A DNA stretch of 64,000 bases from Castanea sativa (taxonomy: Eukaryota > Streptophyta > Magnoliopsida > Fagales > Fagaceae): NCBI RefSeq assembly GCF_040712315.1, contig NC_134015.1, forward strand, positions 18,539,614 through 18,603,613, written 5' to 3'. Positions 1 through 14,000 of the stretch are shown one piece after another. Position 1 is the stretch's first letter. The number at the start of each line of letters is the position of its first letter. The translations under genes and the position numbers were made by a program. The notes beneath the pieces are model-generated. The model was not told the origin of the DNA. It saw only the letters and a program-made list of their open reading frames with translations, and made no database searches.

Positions 1-352
1 GGGTTATTGACTTGCTGGCCAGTTGGAGGAATTGGTTGGGAAGCACTCTTCAAATGTTTGGAATTTGGTACCACATTGTATGATGTGGTGGGAGAGAAAT
101 AATTGCATATTTGAAGATTTGGTGCTTTTTGGGGATAAGCTCTTAGCGTTGTTTGCGACACTTTGTTTGATTGGTCTCGTGCATGGGGATTTACTTCTAC
201 AAAATCCATTCTGTTGTTTTTAGATTCACTTTCTTCTTGTACATAAGAAGTTTTGTTTTCCTTTGTTGCTTGTGCATATTTCTTTCGTTTACTTCATCTC
301 TTTGATGGAGTAGTTTCTTTTTAATACAAAATTTTCTTACCTATATGAAATA
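1..352 (+). mobile_element. LINE (L1-like) 3' end, truncated by window edge
   Basis: The first 220 bases encode the C-terminal tail typical of plant L1-type ORF2, just after the zf-RVT domain: a VWNLVPHCMMWWERN-like stretch followed by a hydrophobic end. The 3' UTR-like stretch ends in ttaatacaaaattttcttac at about 330-350, a common end of plant LINEs. It lies upstream of, and probably in an intron of, the ATRX-type gene on the same strand. The frame appears degenerate and only the tail is visible. Confidence 0.6.
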
Positions 353-1377
353 TATACCCCGGCTTGAAGGGTAGTTTTACGAGTAATATTGTATTAGTTG
401 TAAGGGTAATTTGGTCATAGTGTCAATATTCTCAAAACTCTAAATAATTTTTACATTAGGGCTAATGATATTTATGAACCAAAAGAGTAAATTTTCAGTC
501 AATGGGTTTATATTAATGACTCTATCTTTGGCTGTTCTTGTGGCACTGATTGAGTTTGTGCTACTGCTTTATGTGGAAAATGTAATGCTGCATGTTGGTA
601 ATGGCTATCATGCTTCACTCATATGTAGAACTGTTTGCTTCCACCAGGTAATGACTGGTAATTGGCTGTTCTTAGTAAGGATTGCCCAATAGACACTGGC
701 ATGTCAAAGATAAAAATGCTTCTGCTGCAATTTATACATGTTCACATTGACAACTTGGGAAATTGTTTCTGTAATGTGTGGTTTAGTTGTGTTTGGAATG
801 CATGGACACGTTTTCCTTTTTGATTTCTTTCAATTCCTTAGATTGAACTTGATTATATAAGTGATAATCTAACTTGATTATATAAGTGATGCGGGAAGCA
901 CAAGGAGAATTCTATTTTATTTTATTCTTATTTGATCTTGGATTTAATTATAATTTTATTGGCCAACCGTCTTTTTATTTAAGGTTCTAGTATTTATTTT
1001 GGTTGTTTGTATTTTATCTTATAAGAGTCAAGGTAATTTTTGTAATTCAATCAAAATTAGGGTTTCCTATGTCAGTTAGATTTAGGGTTTAGTACTCCAA
1101 TGTAAGCACTAAAATGTACTCCTATTAAGGGGTATCATATTGATGAATAAAATTTCAGTCGAAATTATCTCAATGGTCTACTGCCGACTCCAGCCAACCC
1201 TAGCTGTTGATTCCTAGAGGTTTTATTTTCTTGGTGCTGATTCTAAGCAAGCCTAGGTGCTGACTCCTAGTTTACTTATCTTTATTTTTTATTTTTAAAT
1301 TTTCTTGTTGCTTTGTTTTGGCTTGTTCTGCCTCAATAAGTAGATAGTTTGCTAATGATAATTTTCATTTTAAACAG
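353..1377. other. Probable intron upstream of the first visible ATRX exon
   Basis: No exon is recognised here. There is a short tandem repeat of cttgattatataagtgat at about 848-889. The stretch at 900-1290 has the look of an LTR remnant, with a gatgaataaaa signal and ggtgctgactcctag-like end sequence, but no boundaries were found. It ends at the acceptor ttttaaacag at 1377. Confidence 0.4.
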
Positions 1378-4300
1378 ATAAGCCAAAGAGTGCAAATGAT
1401 TATCTGCAGGGAAAAAATGGTGCCGGCTTTCTTCCAAAGGTAAGAATTCTAATGAATTTTCTGTTCCACATATTCAAGGGTGTATTCAGAAATCACTAAG
1501 TGCAGGCAATCGCTGGTTTTTTTTTTTTTTTGGGGGGGGATAAATTTAAAAGTTTATTTCAATGAAATTTCTTTGTTTGAAAGTAAAATGAGAATACTGC
1601 AAGTTTGTGTGAAAAATGTGTAGATGTTGAAAATATCTCTAGAAATATTCATTTTATCTGGAAACCTATTGATTGAAGTCGCTATAATTGAAAGTTTAAA
1701 ACCCATGTATTGAAATTGAATACATAGAAGAAGGAAAAAAAAAAATCCTCTATATCAGATCAAAAGGAAAATAAAAGAGGATAACATATAACTACAAAAT
1801 ATATCTAAAAACGAAACGATGGTATTTCTAGCAAGAGTTATAAAAAATGCAAATCTTGGGTTGACTTATTGGCCTTCATTTACACTTGATCATCACTTCA
1901 AAAGTACCTGTTTATAGATGACTCCTTTTGCTTTAGTAGATGTTATTAGGCTGAGTTACACTGCTTTTGTGCCTCCTTTATTTGTCTAATCGTCTTCAAC
2001 ATTGTATGGTGCAGAAATTTATAATCTGGTCACCGAAGTGTGTTACTGTACATATCATTTATGATGTTATGATTTTCTTTTCCTTTCTTTAAGTTTTTGA
2101 TCGATTTTTTTTCCCTTTTCAGGATTGGTGGAATGATCTTCTTCATGGCAATAATTTTAAAGAGCTTGATTACAGTGGCAAGATGGTTTTACTGCTTGAT
2201 GTCCTAACCATGTCTTCTGATGTGGGGGATAAAGTGTTGGTTTTTAGCCAGAGCATACCAACCCTAGATCTCATAGAACTTTATCTTTCAAGATTACCTC
2301 GAAGTGGCAAAAGAGGAAAGTTTTGGAAGAAAGGAAAGGACTGGTATAGGTGAGTACAAATCTCCCTAAATAGTTTTAAATTGACAGACAATATTATTAC
2401 CTATATAAAAAAATGACAGACAATGTTTTCTCTGATCAGCCTCTTGAATTTGTGAATTCAATGTACTCATGGAAGGGTTATAAAATGAGAAAACATAGGG
2501 AGATAACAACCACAAATTTAGGCCTTTTTATATTTTTTCATCTAAAATATTTATAAAAATAACTAAAGAATAGTAAGTAGTTGATTTGCAATAGACTATG
2601 ATAATGCATTGCTTGTCAATTTCTGGTCTCACCATTTGTGAGTGTTTTTTTTCTTTGACAACTATATAATAGTCTTCATAGATCAAGTGCATAGTGTATA
2701 AGAAATGATAACAAGAAATATATAAATCAAAGACTTCTTTTAAACAAAAAATTAACCTTATTTTGTGGCTCATACATACAATGCTAATCACCCTTAAACT
2801 ATAAATGATGATATAAGGGATAAAATTTAACTACAAAATTTTTTGTAGGCTTAAAATACAACTTTACTCAATATCTTTTTATTAGAGGTGAATTTTGACA
2901 AATCCACATTTGACTTACATTTTCTTCTTCTATCCTTTACGCTCGTAAAATTTCAAGAAAATTAAATATCAATAGCTATGTCATCAATAAATTGTTTAAA
3001 TTATAAGTTTTTGTAGTTTAAAATTATGTATAAAATATAAACTTATAGATATATAGTAATTAATATATGATTAACACAAAATTTGACATGTGTATTAAAA
3101 ATGTAAAAACTATGCAATTCAATGGTTAGAGAAACTGCCCCATCTATTCACGTCAGTTTATTTGACTGATTTCATGTGGTAAAATATCATACATTATACT
3201 ATCAAGTGTGTAAATGATTGAGGCCCAATTAAATATGATAGATGCTGCTCAATCATAGTATATCCCATACACTTTAAGCAAATGCCTAAATTATTGCTTT
3301 TTAAGTCAATTACACTTCCTCTCCATTTTTTTTTTGTCTTTTTCTCCCCTCTTCTTGATACATTCTTGGAGTCACTCATTAGCTGCTCATTCTGATTCTG
3401 ACTTATTTCTTTATGTGGTAATGATGAAAGTACTGATCGATGTTAAATTCTCTGTCGAAGTGAATTAATTTCTGAATTCAATTTTCTTTGATATGCTGTA
3501 CAGGCTAGATGGAAGAACCGAGAGCTCTGAGAGGCAAAAGCTGGTTGAGAGATTTAATGAGCCCACAAATAAGAGGGTGAAGTGTACTCTTATTTCAACA
3601 AGAGCCGGATCTTTGGGGATTAATCTTCATGCTGCTAATCGTGTAGTTATTGTTGATGGTTCTTGGAATCCAACATATGATCTTCAGGCTATATACCGGG
3701 CTTGGAGGTGGGTTTTGACTCATATTTTTGTTGTAAAATATAACAAACTAAATAGCTGATCAGGATAAATGGTGCTGAAAATTTTAAAAAAGGAAGATGA
3801 GCTAAAAAATTTGGGACTAAAATTATCAGTAGTGGCCACTAATATAGATTTCACCTTATGGACCTCCAAATTGTTTAAATGCATTCTAAGGTTGGATTGG
3901 GAGTTGGGACACTCTAATACCAAGTTTAGTTGTAAAAACATTAGGATTATAGGTTTTGGACTTGATTAATCAATCTCTGATGTTAGCACATTTATGTTAG
4001 GGTGATATAGTGAGATTACAAGAATACCCTCACTTTAATATATATATATAAAAAAAAAAAAAAAAAAAAAAAGAGTATCTCTAACCGTGCTTTTGTCGGA
4101 AAATCCTATAAGAAATTACCCCAACTGAAACACCATAAAATTCTAAAAGTATTACACTGTAATGCTGGATACTGTGCCATTAAACACTAACACGACTGCT
4201 TGAGCTTTCACATTTAGAGCCACAACTTTCAAAGTCTCATAGTGAAAGGCCCATGCAAATATCTTACCGGGTGTGTTCCTTAAGGGAGCCCTTGGGTACC

Positions 4301-7178
4301 CTAAATTCCTACAATTAATCTGTTTTGAGTCAAATCAAAGTTCTTGTTGGACAAGGACTACAAGTTTTGCATTTTTATCTCCACAAGGAATCTGTGTGAG
4401 AACGGGAATTCTTACTTGAGACAGTTCTCCAACAATTTGTTTGTTTATGATAAAGCCTTTTGCATATATTCAGGTATGGCCAAACAAAGCCGGTGTTTGC
4501 TTACCGATTGATGGCTCATGGAACCATGGAAGAAAAAATTTATAAGCGTCAGGTAATGGCATAATGCAACGTACTTACATGGTTTCTGTTTCTCGATGGA
4601 TCTTTAATGAAGTGAATGGTTTTAATAGGTGACAAAGGAAAGTCTAGCTGCAAGGGTGGTAGATAGACAACAGGTAGGTAGGACTATCTCTAAAGAAGAG
4701 ATGTTGCATCTCTTTGAATTTGGTGATGATGAGAACCTGGAAACTTTGGCTGATCTGGGCCTAGAGAACGGACATACAAGTAACAACAATATGACAGGCC
4801 AAGTTGGGAATTCTCAGACAATGCCTCCTCAAGGAAGTTGCTCTTCAGACAAGATAATGGAAAGTTTACTTGGAAAGCATTATCCAAGGTAGATTCCTTT
4901 TATTTCTCTTGCATCTACTTATATAAGTCTACTCAGAGACTTGTCCTTCCTCTCTACTTTCAATTTCTCTATTTTCTGATGTGTTGCCCCAAGCAATAGA
5001 ATGTTGGAAAAAACTTGTGATTTATTCAGATATGCAAGTTGGTAGATGTGCAGGATAGGCAAAATTGTAATGATATGAGTCATAGTAATTCAATAGGTCA
5101 TGGTTGCATAATTTTTTGCATTATTGCTGCTCTCTGAAATTGATGTCCTTGATCTTTGGTTTTGCTTTTCTTTATTTCTGTATCAATCTTTACTTTCTTT
5201 CCAGACCAAACATGTTTTGGTGTAAGTAAATGAGTATGTTGTACATAGTACATACTATGTTTGGGGGAGAGAGAGAGCATAACAAAGGATGATGCAAGTG
5301 AAGAAAGATCTCTCTGTAGTTTAGTATCTTCTGAACCAAAATTACCCTCTCTATTCCTGTCTTGCCACTGGATAATTTTAAATAATGTGAGTGTCTAAAA
5401 TTTTTACAGGCTTAGGCTTGAACTCAACCTGGAAGGTTCTTTTTCTGTTCTCTCTGGTCAGTTCCTAATTTGGTTCATTTGTTTCAATGGTTGGGCCGGT
5501 CAGTGTGGTAGTTATGCAGTGTGGCTGTGTATAATGACAATGGTACTTCCTCAACACATCTAAAGTACCAACTACTCTGGCTTTGCTTGGTAGTACTCTT
5601 TGATAGGGCTAGATGTATTTCCTCACTGCCATGATCTTTTTTTCTTTCCTGTTCCTGTTTTGGTTGCAATGCCTTTATCTATATTAAAGACTGTCCTATG
5701 CTACTGTTTATTTGTTCAAGTCAGGCCATCTCAGCTCAGCTCAGGTTTAATGTTAATCCCAATTCATTGGGATCAGATACATTGATCTTTTATGTCACGC
5801 AGCTGTATCTTGGGCCAAGTCCCTAGTTATCTTTCTTACAGTCACATGTTTCTAAATGTCTTAAAAAAAACCAAAACAAAAATCTACTGATATTATTTTT
5901 TTGCCCATCTGTTTACCCTTTTTGCTTTTTCCACACGCACACAAATGTTTCATATCTTTCCAATAAACAGTTATCTTTACACGCTTGTCTTTGCTACACT
6001 TATTTTCTATACTTCTAGTTTCTTGATTGCCCGATGTTTGGAACAATAAAGCCTAGTTGGCCTTGGCTTAATTCTATAGCATTTTCCGTTTAGCTTTGTG
6101 GGTAGCCTACTATCACAGTCTCACATAGTATCTCATAGGCACCTCTTTACTTCATATACCATGCCATTGATCTATAATAATCATTCCTCAATCTCCCTAT
6201 ATGTATGATTGAACCAATATACCAAAATTGATCTCTTTCGTATCTTTTGACCAATTAATTTCACCTTCACTTTATTTTTACTATTGGTTTTACTAAATTT
6301 GCATTCCATATTCTTGGTCTCTATCTAGCTTAACATAAATCCATCGAACTTCATAGTGGTTATCCAAGGTTTATATTTCTAAACTATATCTACCCTGTAG
6401 TCCGGTGTCGTAGTGATACAATATTATCAACAAACAACTTGCCCAAGAGACATCATCTTCAACATATTTGGTATGCTCATCCATACCAACAGGATCCATG
6501 TTTATTTGATGTTACAGTTTATGCTGATTGTCAATCTACTGCAACCCTCACATCCTTTGTCCGGGCCAGGGCCTGTTTATGCAAAAAGATATGGAAATGA
6601 AGTAATAAAGTATGATATAGATAGGTTCAAGACCATCTGAAGTTGATCTGAAGCTAACACTTAATATTGTTGGCTCTGCTTGCTTCACTCTTAATATTGT
6701 TGGCTCTACTTGCTTCTCATATAATCTTATTTAAATTAAGATTTACAAAAGAATTTCAGGTATTTGATAAACCATCTTAGTCCATTACCTTGATTTCAGA
6801 TGGATCTCCAATTACCATGAACATGAGACCCTTTTACAAGAGAATGAAGAAGAAAAGCTATCAAAAGAAGAGCAAGACATGGCTTGGGAAGTATACCAGA
6901 GAACGTTAGAATGGGAGGAAGTGCAGCGAGTTCCTCTGGATGAATCTGCATCTGAACGGAAGCCAGATGCGTCAAGCATGCCCCCTCCTGCACCAGAGAC
7001 CAGCCTTTCACAATCTAAGATGAGGAATCGGTTGGTACAGAGGAAATGCACTAACCTTTCACACCTGTTGACACTTAGAAGCCAGGGCACAAAAGGTGGT
7101 TGCACTACGGTATGTGGGGAATGTGCCCAGGAGATAAGCTGGGAGGACCTCAATCGGGATGGTAAGACAGCGAGGTGA
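1378..7178 (+). CDS. ATRX: ATRX/CHR20-type SNF2 chromatin remodeller, C-terminal exons
   Basis: Six exons join in one frame with GT-AG borders: 1378-1439, 2123-2349, 3504-3707, 4474-4552, 4629-4888 and 6800-7178 (TGA/stop at the end). They give about 403 residues; the N-terminal part, including the ATP-binding helicase lobe, lies before the window. The joined product carries the second helicase lobe: KVLVFSQS, then the DWYRLDGRT block, [26 protein letters not shown], and the arginine-finger motif [14 protein letters not shown]. It is followed by [11 protein letters not shown], the [12 protein letters not shown] motif, and a C-terminal VCGEC-x-EISWED end that I recognise from plant ATRX. ATRX proteins are nuclear Snf2 ATPases that act with histone H3.3 deposition in heterochromatin and rDNA. 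No frameshift or stop interrupts the exons. Introns 2350-3503 and 4889-6799 are long and A/T-rich with no recognised coding sequence. Confidence 0.94.
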
Positions 7179-9090
7179 AGAACAGTGTCCTCCATTTTGT
7201 TTATATTTGGTTAAACTGATGTAATTACTTGTGATTATATACAGTAGCAGCATAAGTTCAATTTCCTTTTGAACACAATAGTAACACCTTTTTTTGTAGG
7301 TATTGGTCCTAAATTCCTGCTTTGTTAATAGGGAGGATTTTTCCTTTGCTTTGTTTATTCCTTTTGGTTTTTTGGTTGGGGGCGATTGTTTTCCCTTTTG
7401 AAATGATCGCAGGGGGAGAGGGTGGGGGGGATTAGGGTTTTATTTATACTGGTGGGAATTTGACCTTTTGTAAATTTCTATTACTACAATTGATTCTAAT
7501 GAATTTAGTAGTCACGAAAGTTGGATAGTATCCCTTTTGTGGTTTTGGTTGTCACTCGTGTTTACTGTTACAATTTGTTTTATGGTACTTACCATACGAG
7601 GTAGCAGTTTCTTTATTCCCAGCAACTTTATTGCATGACACTGAATTCTGAACCTATTTTGCTGCTAGTGTTTTAACTTGCCATGGGAGGGTTTCAAGTT
7701 TCAACTTTTACCCCCGCTGTGCAAAATGGTGCATCCCCCCTTTTTTCTACTAATTATTGTTGCACGTATCTACTTACATTTAGTTGTACCTTCGATTTTA
7801 GTTATAATTGTCAAATGGTGAAATAGTGTTTTCCGTAAACAATGTATAACTATTACGGATCACTACTCTCTTTTCCTGGAGTAGTTGCTCAGATTCTAAA
7901 GGCCTTTTCTAGGAGTGGATTATAATAGAATTTGCAAGCTGGCTTCTTAAGGCTATTATCTGCTATTGTATTTGGGCTTGATATAAATCTATTTGTTTGA
8001 TATAAATGTTAAATAGTAATAACTAAAAGACAAAATGCATGTAACACTCATTATTCTGATAAAGTATTCGGGATAATATTCTGTGTGGAGAGCTACTACA
8101 ACTTCGTAAGCACAATTTGGGGACTAAAATAATCGGTTCTATCTCTACGCCGAATAAAAAATCATTTTCTATTCTCCTCTCAACCAATGTTGTCAATTGC
8201 ATTTCGGTGATTATTCCGGTTTGTCTATTGAAATTGAATATTTTGGTATTTATCCATTCTAATATATATACACAACCTTAAATAGAGATAACTTTTCATC
8301 ACATAATGTTCTACCATATGAAATGTGGTTATGTGGTATGCCTATCAATGACAACCTAAGTATTTTTTTTTTTTTTTTTGAGAAACAATGACAACCTAAG
8401 TTGGTGCATAATTTTTATAATATTTTTGCCCCTTATTGAGTTACTTCATTTCGGTCTATTCTATCTAGTTTGGTCTATTCGGTTTGCATTAGTCTATTCG
8501 GTTAGGTTCAGTTTGCTCAGTTCACTTTGGTCCTTTTGGTTCATTGTGGTCCATTCTAGTCCGCTTCAATGATCCTTTGGAATAAAAGGATTGCGTAGAA
8601 AGACAAGTTACTTCATTCACAATGTCACATTCTCAACCTAGTATTGATTGGATCTTGATAAAATTGTATTTTTTTATGTTATTAAAGTCTTATATATTTA
8701 TTTTTAATATAAGTGATGAATTTACTTATATCTACTTCTTTTTTAGACCATTCAAAATATGTAGAGGATGAACTATTTGTAATGAGTACTAAAAACAAAT
8801 TTCAACCTCTTATATCATTCACACAAATCTTGCTTTATATAATAATTGAATGTAAATTGCATTTTTTTTTTAAATTTTTAGTTATATTTAAAAACTTGCT
8901 AAATTTAAAATACTTTCAAATAAGAAATATGAACATCTTAATTTAGAAAATCTAATATATTGTATAAACTATACTTTATTAGAAAAAAAATCACATTATT
9001 TTAAGAAAGGTTTGGAACTAAAAAAAAATAAAAAATCGTCAAATTTTTTCGCACATTGCATAGTTTGCATTTTGTGCATGATTAAAGTAA
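7179..9090. other. ATRX 3' UTR and intergenic DNA
   Basis: The 3' UTR begins after the stop at 7178; the poly(A) site cannot be fixed by eye. The rest is A/T-rich with a T-run at about 8365-8380. No supported gene was found apart from the minisatellite listed separately. Confidence 0.5.
8446..8566. repeat. Degenerate minisatellite, unit about 10-15 bp
   Basis: Variants of ttcggtctattc and ttcggttcattg recur about eight to ten times. The open frame over this stretch (many WS, VYSVRF, LWSF repeats) follows from the repeat and is not taken as a gene. Confidence 0.6.
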
Positions 9091-9609
9091 GTGTAAAATA
9101 CTATTTTGGTTTCTAAGGGTCTGTTTGGAATTCGTTTATTTTGTTGAAATTGAAAACTTTTTACTAAAAATACTGTAGATAAAGGTAAATATTAGTTAAA
9201 ATAGTATAGTAGGACCAATGAATAGTACCAAAAAGTGCAGTGAGACCTATAAATAGTAGCAAAAATAAGCTGAATTGTAAAATAAATTAGTAAAAAATAA
9301 GTTAGCCAAACAGACACTAAATTTTAACAAATTTGTTTTTTGTTCCTAAACTATAGAAAAGTTTGTTTTTTCATCCCTAAACTATTGAAAATGTCACTTT
9401 CATCCTTAAACTTTAAAAAGGTTATTTTTTTATTATTTTTTTTATCCTTAAGCTATTGAAAAAATACTCATTTTTCATGTCTATTTTTGTTTCTAAATTA
9501 TTGAAAAAAAAAAACTCTTAACAAATTTTAAGGAGAAAAAAGAACTTTCAAAGTTTAGAAATGAAAAGCAAACTTTTGTAAAGTTTAGGGACTAAAATAG
9601 TAATTTACT
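9091..9609. mobile_element. Terminal-inverted-repeat element (outer MITE)
   Basis: The left end gtgtaaaatactattttggt and the right end (reverse complement gtaaattactattttagtcc) form imperfect inverted termini of about 27 bp. The interior is made of alternating 'cctaaactattgaaaa' and 'aaagtttagggac' motifs that can fold back. A second MITE interrupts its left terminus at 9117. No coding sequence. Confidence 0.6.
9117..9317. mobile_element. 201-bp MITE, Harbinger-like, nested
   Basis: The ends GGGTCTGTTTGG and (reverse complement) GTGTCTGTTTGG are inverted repeats. The 3-bp direct repeats taa at 9114-9116 and 9318-9320 fit the TWA target duplications of PIF/Harbinger elements. Removing the element restores a continuous outer terminus (ggtttctaaattttaac). 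A relative lies reverse-oriented at about 57651-57822. Confidence 0.72.
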
Positions 9610-9661
9610 CTAAAAATAATATCAATGACGAAGTCATGTGAAAGTAATATTGCTTTCATCA

Positions 9662-9815
9662 AACCACTGTACACCTTGGCGCGAAAATTACTCCATAAGT
9701 ATAAGTGCTTGTAGGGGGTAGGGCACAAGGACCGAGGTTTAAGCCTCTCATAGGTAGCTTCACACACTACACTTAAATTACTCTAGAATAGAATTTTTGT
9801 ATATTAAAAAAAAAA
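9662..9815 (+). mobile_element. tRNA-derived SINE
   Basis: The element has an internal B-box-like gaggtttaagcctct, the common 3' end tagaatttttgtatatt and an A-tail. It is flanked by near-identical repeats attgctttcatca (9649-9661) and attctttcatca (9816-9827), a target-site duplication with one indel. A related, 5'-truncated copy is at 51024-51140. Confidence 0.72.
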
Positions 9816-9827
9816 ATTCTTTCATCA

Positions 9828-11036
9828 TAAATTGACAATTTAACAAGCTTTGAAATTGGGTGTCTATAGTATTGTGATAAAACCAGCTTTTTTAATTAAA
9901 ACCATTTTCTTTCTCACCTGGAAATAAGCTAAAGCCAAAAACACTCACCTGACTAAATAGCTGCCAGTGCAAATTTGTTATAAGATCATGGGTAGGATTT
10001 TGCCGCCCGAAATAAGTGGAGCTTCCTCTAATAAGCAAAGGACAAAAGAGGATTCCCAAAGGCCAGTCTTCCTTGGAAATGATTTCGACAAGAATCCATA
10101 TGAACACTGCAAATACCCGGGATAATCTTTTTCTAAATCAAAAACAAACAAGATAAAAACTACATAGAATCACAACAGTTGCCGGCTCCTAACTCAACAA
10201 TTACAATGGTATATGGAAATTTTTTGAGGGGAGAGCATTTGTTTATGTTACAATATAGAGTCACTCCACATCCAAGCACACCATTTTTCTTTTGGATATT
10301 AATGTAGCTTTCAGGGCTCGGTTCCTTTTTTCAACCTGGCAATCTTCCTACTTGGTCCAACAAATATATGTAAGTGTACATAAAGAGTTTCAGCCAAAAC
10401 TTTTCAAACATGCTGATAAATGTTGACGAACTATCCAAGTTTTTATCTTAACAAAAAAATCAAAGCATGCCTGCATATTAATGATTTATCTACCATGATC
10501 CATCCCAGGAGTGAAAGCATTTGTTTGTTACGTGGCAGGGGGCCTGTTGGGGAAAGAACAACTTGGAAGACTCCAATTGAGGGGTTAACACTTAATACAA
10601 CATATAGGTACACAACTTAATCCAAAAGCTTAAGCTTAAGAGTTTGGGTCTATGTTTAATTAATCACTCACTTTCCTTATTATTATTCAATGTGTCATTC
10701 ACGTGTATCCCAATAAAACAAAACGAAATGGTGACTGCAGTATACACAAACTTCATGAATTGATGCACCAACGAAAATGACATGTAATATTTATAAAGTG
10801 GGCATATAACCATACATGATACATTGATACACAACTGCCAGTGAGTCCCATAAACTAGGCAATGCAATACCAGAATATACAGTCGCCACCACCACACCTC
10901 AATTCCGCTACAACCTTCTTGTGTCTCTGATTTGGCTATAAGCTGGTGACTGCAGTGAGTGTCTGATGCCTCCCAGAACATGGCTACTCACTGAAGCAGG
11001 GAACGAAAAGGTAGATATGAATTATGTATGGCAGAG
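9828..11036. other. Intergenic DNA and 3' UTR of the DUF946 gene
   Basis: The part next to 11037 is the 3' UTR of the minus-strand gene. Open frames of 60-105 codons on both strands here show no family likeness. Nothing else was recognised. Confidence 0.5.
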
Positions 11037-14000
11037 CTAGCATATTTCATCTCCTTTCCAATTATCCTTCTCCTTTGGGCCAGTTGGCCCTTCTTCACCA
11101 TAAAGCTCTGTTGGAAACAACTCAAAAATAATGTTCTCCACTGAAAATCTAACAAACAGTGGAAGAAGGTCAATTAACTTCTCTAGTTCTGCTCGCGAAT
11201 CGTACACAATGGTTGGACCCCACTCTCTCATATACTGCAACCAACATGGTTCCTTAATGATATCATCATCAAGATACTCAGCTGCAATAATCTGATACCT
11301 GGTGCTCGAATCAACAATAAATTTGCTTCGAGCAGCATCGTTTCTCACTCCTATTCCCAGCTTCGATGACCCCTGAAGGTATGTCCCAGGATGCGGATAG
11401 CTAGCATGACCACATTTTGATGAATATACAATTGACTTATTCCCTTCAATGAACTCCAAGTTAAATGCATCCACCCATTCACCACCACTATGTTGTGAGA
11501 AGAATACACTCCAAAGTTCTCCGGTGAAGTTGCTCACACGGAGGGTGAAATGCTCCCAGTCACCAACATGTTGCCCAATCTTGCTCATGGCAATACTCAT
11601 TAACCCAACTTTAAGGGTGGCAGGTCCATTAAAGGGGCAAAAAACCCACATCACAATATCGGTAAATGTTCCTCCCATTGCTGGTTTTACGTGAACATAG
11701 AGCTCTGCACTCTCTAAGTTTCCATTCTTGAGATGATCTCTCGCATCATCTTTGTTCGGCAAATCTATCCAAAATGCACCATCGTTTTTCCCACCACTGG
11801 GCAAGTTTGAGCCCCTGTAATCAATGGATTCACCCTTTTCATTGCCATCTTGGTATATAAGTGCCCCATTCTTGAAAAACCATTGCACTGATGAGGGCAA
11901 ATAAACCTCGTCAGGGTGGAAGAAAACAGTCGGTCCATAGTGCTTAATGAGTGCATCAATCTGGTTTAGATTTGGCATAGCATGTAGTGTGGAATCAAGA
12001 TTCTTCAAGCATGAGATTTCTAGCTCTTCTTCAGAATCTAAGTAGGTGCCGCAGTAGAATGTCCCAACAGAAACACCTCTGGCCAACATCCCCCTTTTGC
12101 AGGGTCTTGTGTTCCAAACCTGAAATGGGTACTTTGAAAATTTTGAATCTGTGGTAAGTATAAGATCACCAATTTCACAACTTTCTGTAAGATCCACTCG
12201 GACACATCTAACTTCTTCAAGTTTAGGCTCTTCTGGCTTGTCAGTAACCACAACTCCCATGGCTTTATAACCCAATGGTGGGTTTGGCAGCCAGAAGTAA
12301 CCACAACCATTGTGTTCTGTATCTGTACTCCAGATAAGTGTGTAGTTAAGAGGTTTTTTTAGGGCTGGCAAGTCTGATACCAGTTCATGGGCATAACCAA
12401 CATCCTCCTCAGGAGAAGAAGTAGCTTTACGAGCTACAAGAACATACCCTCTCAATGGCTGGTCATTGGGCTGGCAGCAGTGACCAAGGCAGAAAAAGCC
12501 ATCTGGGATCCCCACAGGTTTGTAGAATGTGAGACCTTTATTAGTTTTTCCATGCATCAGATTGCAGCTCCAAATGCTCTCAAACTTGGAGACTTTGAGA
12601 ACTTCTAATTCACCTAAGCATATTCTTCCAGTAGCAAAACCTTGGCCTGAGTCGAAGACAGTACACCGTTTAGAAAAGCTAGAACATATAGTCATAATAA
12701 TTTGCAGGCCACAGCAAAAGGTAAACATCAAGAGGTGCAATAATGGAGAAGTAGTACCGCATACTATGCAGTACTACTTGCATTCATTGTGGCGAAAAGA
12801 TATTTGCTTCTGTATTATTACACAAGACCTGCTTTCTAATATACTAACTGACTCGAAACAGGCATGGTTGGATTTACAGAAAATGTCAGAAATTGCAGTT
12901 CTTGGCACAAAAAATCAACACCAATTAACTAAAGAGGAATTCCAAATTAAGCTCTAAATTATTGTTTTATAAAAAATTAAAGACTGATAAAAGTCTTCTT
13001 AACAATTTGAAACTTAGAAAAATAATTGGGAAAAGTCGGTGAGTAATAAAGAAGTTTGTGGTATTTTTTTTGTTTTTATTTTTATTCATATCATATTAAC
13101 CCGACACCTCAGAGATGTATCAGATGATGCATGCAAATATCAAGTGCAGCTAGAAATGTTTATGAATTAGAATGTGAAAAAAAAAAAATTGTAATAAAAT
13201 TTTAAAGCAGACACAAATGTACTGCATTGATAATTTCCTGAAATTTCCTTCGAAAGGAACATCTTCTATCGCAAGAAGTTCTATGGCAATCTTTGGTAAG
13301 GTCAATGTGCTTCAGCACATAGAAAACAATTAAGTTTCTCAAAAGAAGGCACAAACGAGACATGGAAATTTAAAGAAATTAGTATAAGTATAAAAATGAT
13401 AAGGAATATTTGTATATCAATGCATTTTATAGCAGACAGAAAGTCTTTCAGTAACTTCTCAAACGACAAAGAAACTACATAAATACTGTTAGACATATTA
13501 TGACCCAAGTGGCACAAACCAATTGTGGGCCCACGTACTTGTAGAAAAAGCATATATACCTTAGGTTAGTCTATGGTTAGTCTAGGGTTAGTCAAGTATT
13601 CTCTAGTATATAAACCCTATCTTGGGTTCATTGTAACACAAATGCTTAATATAATATGTAGCCGTCAAGGGCTTTCTCAATGTGGACATAGGCCATTTGG
13701 CTGAATCACGTAAACCTTTGTGTGTGCTCTCTCTTTTTTTATGCCTCCGCTCATCAAATAATCAACACACACAATCACACAACAACTTTACGATGATCAA
13801 GAAATCAACAAAGGGAACCCAACAAACCAATTTTATCAATTGAAGAAAGGATTAATCACAGCAGTTCACTCAATATACATAGCTAATAAGCACATTAAGC
13901 TTTGTACATTCCCTCATACAACATACACAACATACAAAACATATCAAATTTCATCTTTCTACAAAAGCATGCCAGTCCCATGCTTACAACCAAAATTGGC

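Noticed and set aside
6812..7195. 127-codon minus-strand ORF
   Set aside because: It lies antisense to the last ATRX exon, whose frame matches a known family.
10664..10981. 105-codon minus-strand ORF downstream of DUF946
   Set aside because: It falls in the 3' UTR and shows no family features.
12647..12740. N-terminal extension [10 protein letters not shown] of the DUF946 ORF
   Set aside because: It lies upstream of a good acceptor (gactcag) and does not fit the family; exon 1 at 15326 fits in phase.
12529..12957. 142-codon plus-strand ORF
   Set aside because: It is antisense to DUF946 exon 2 and runs into its intron.
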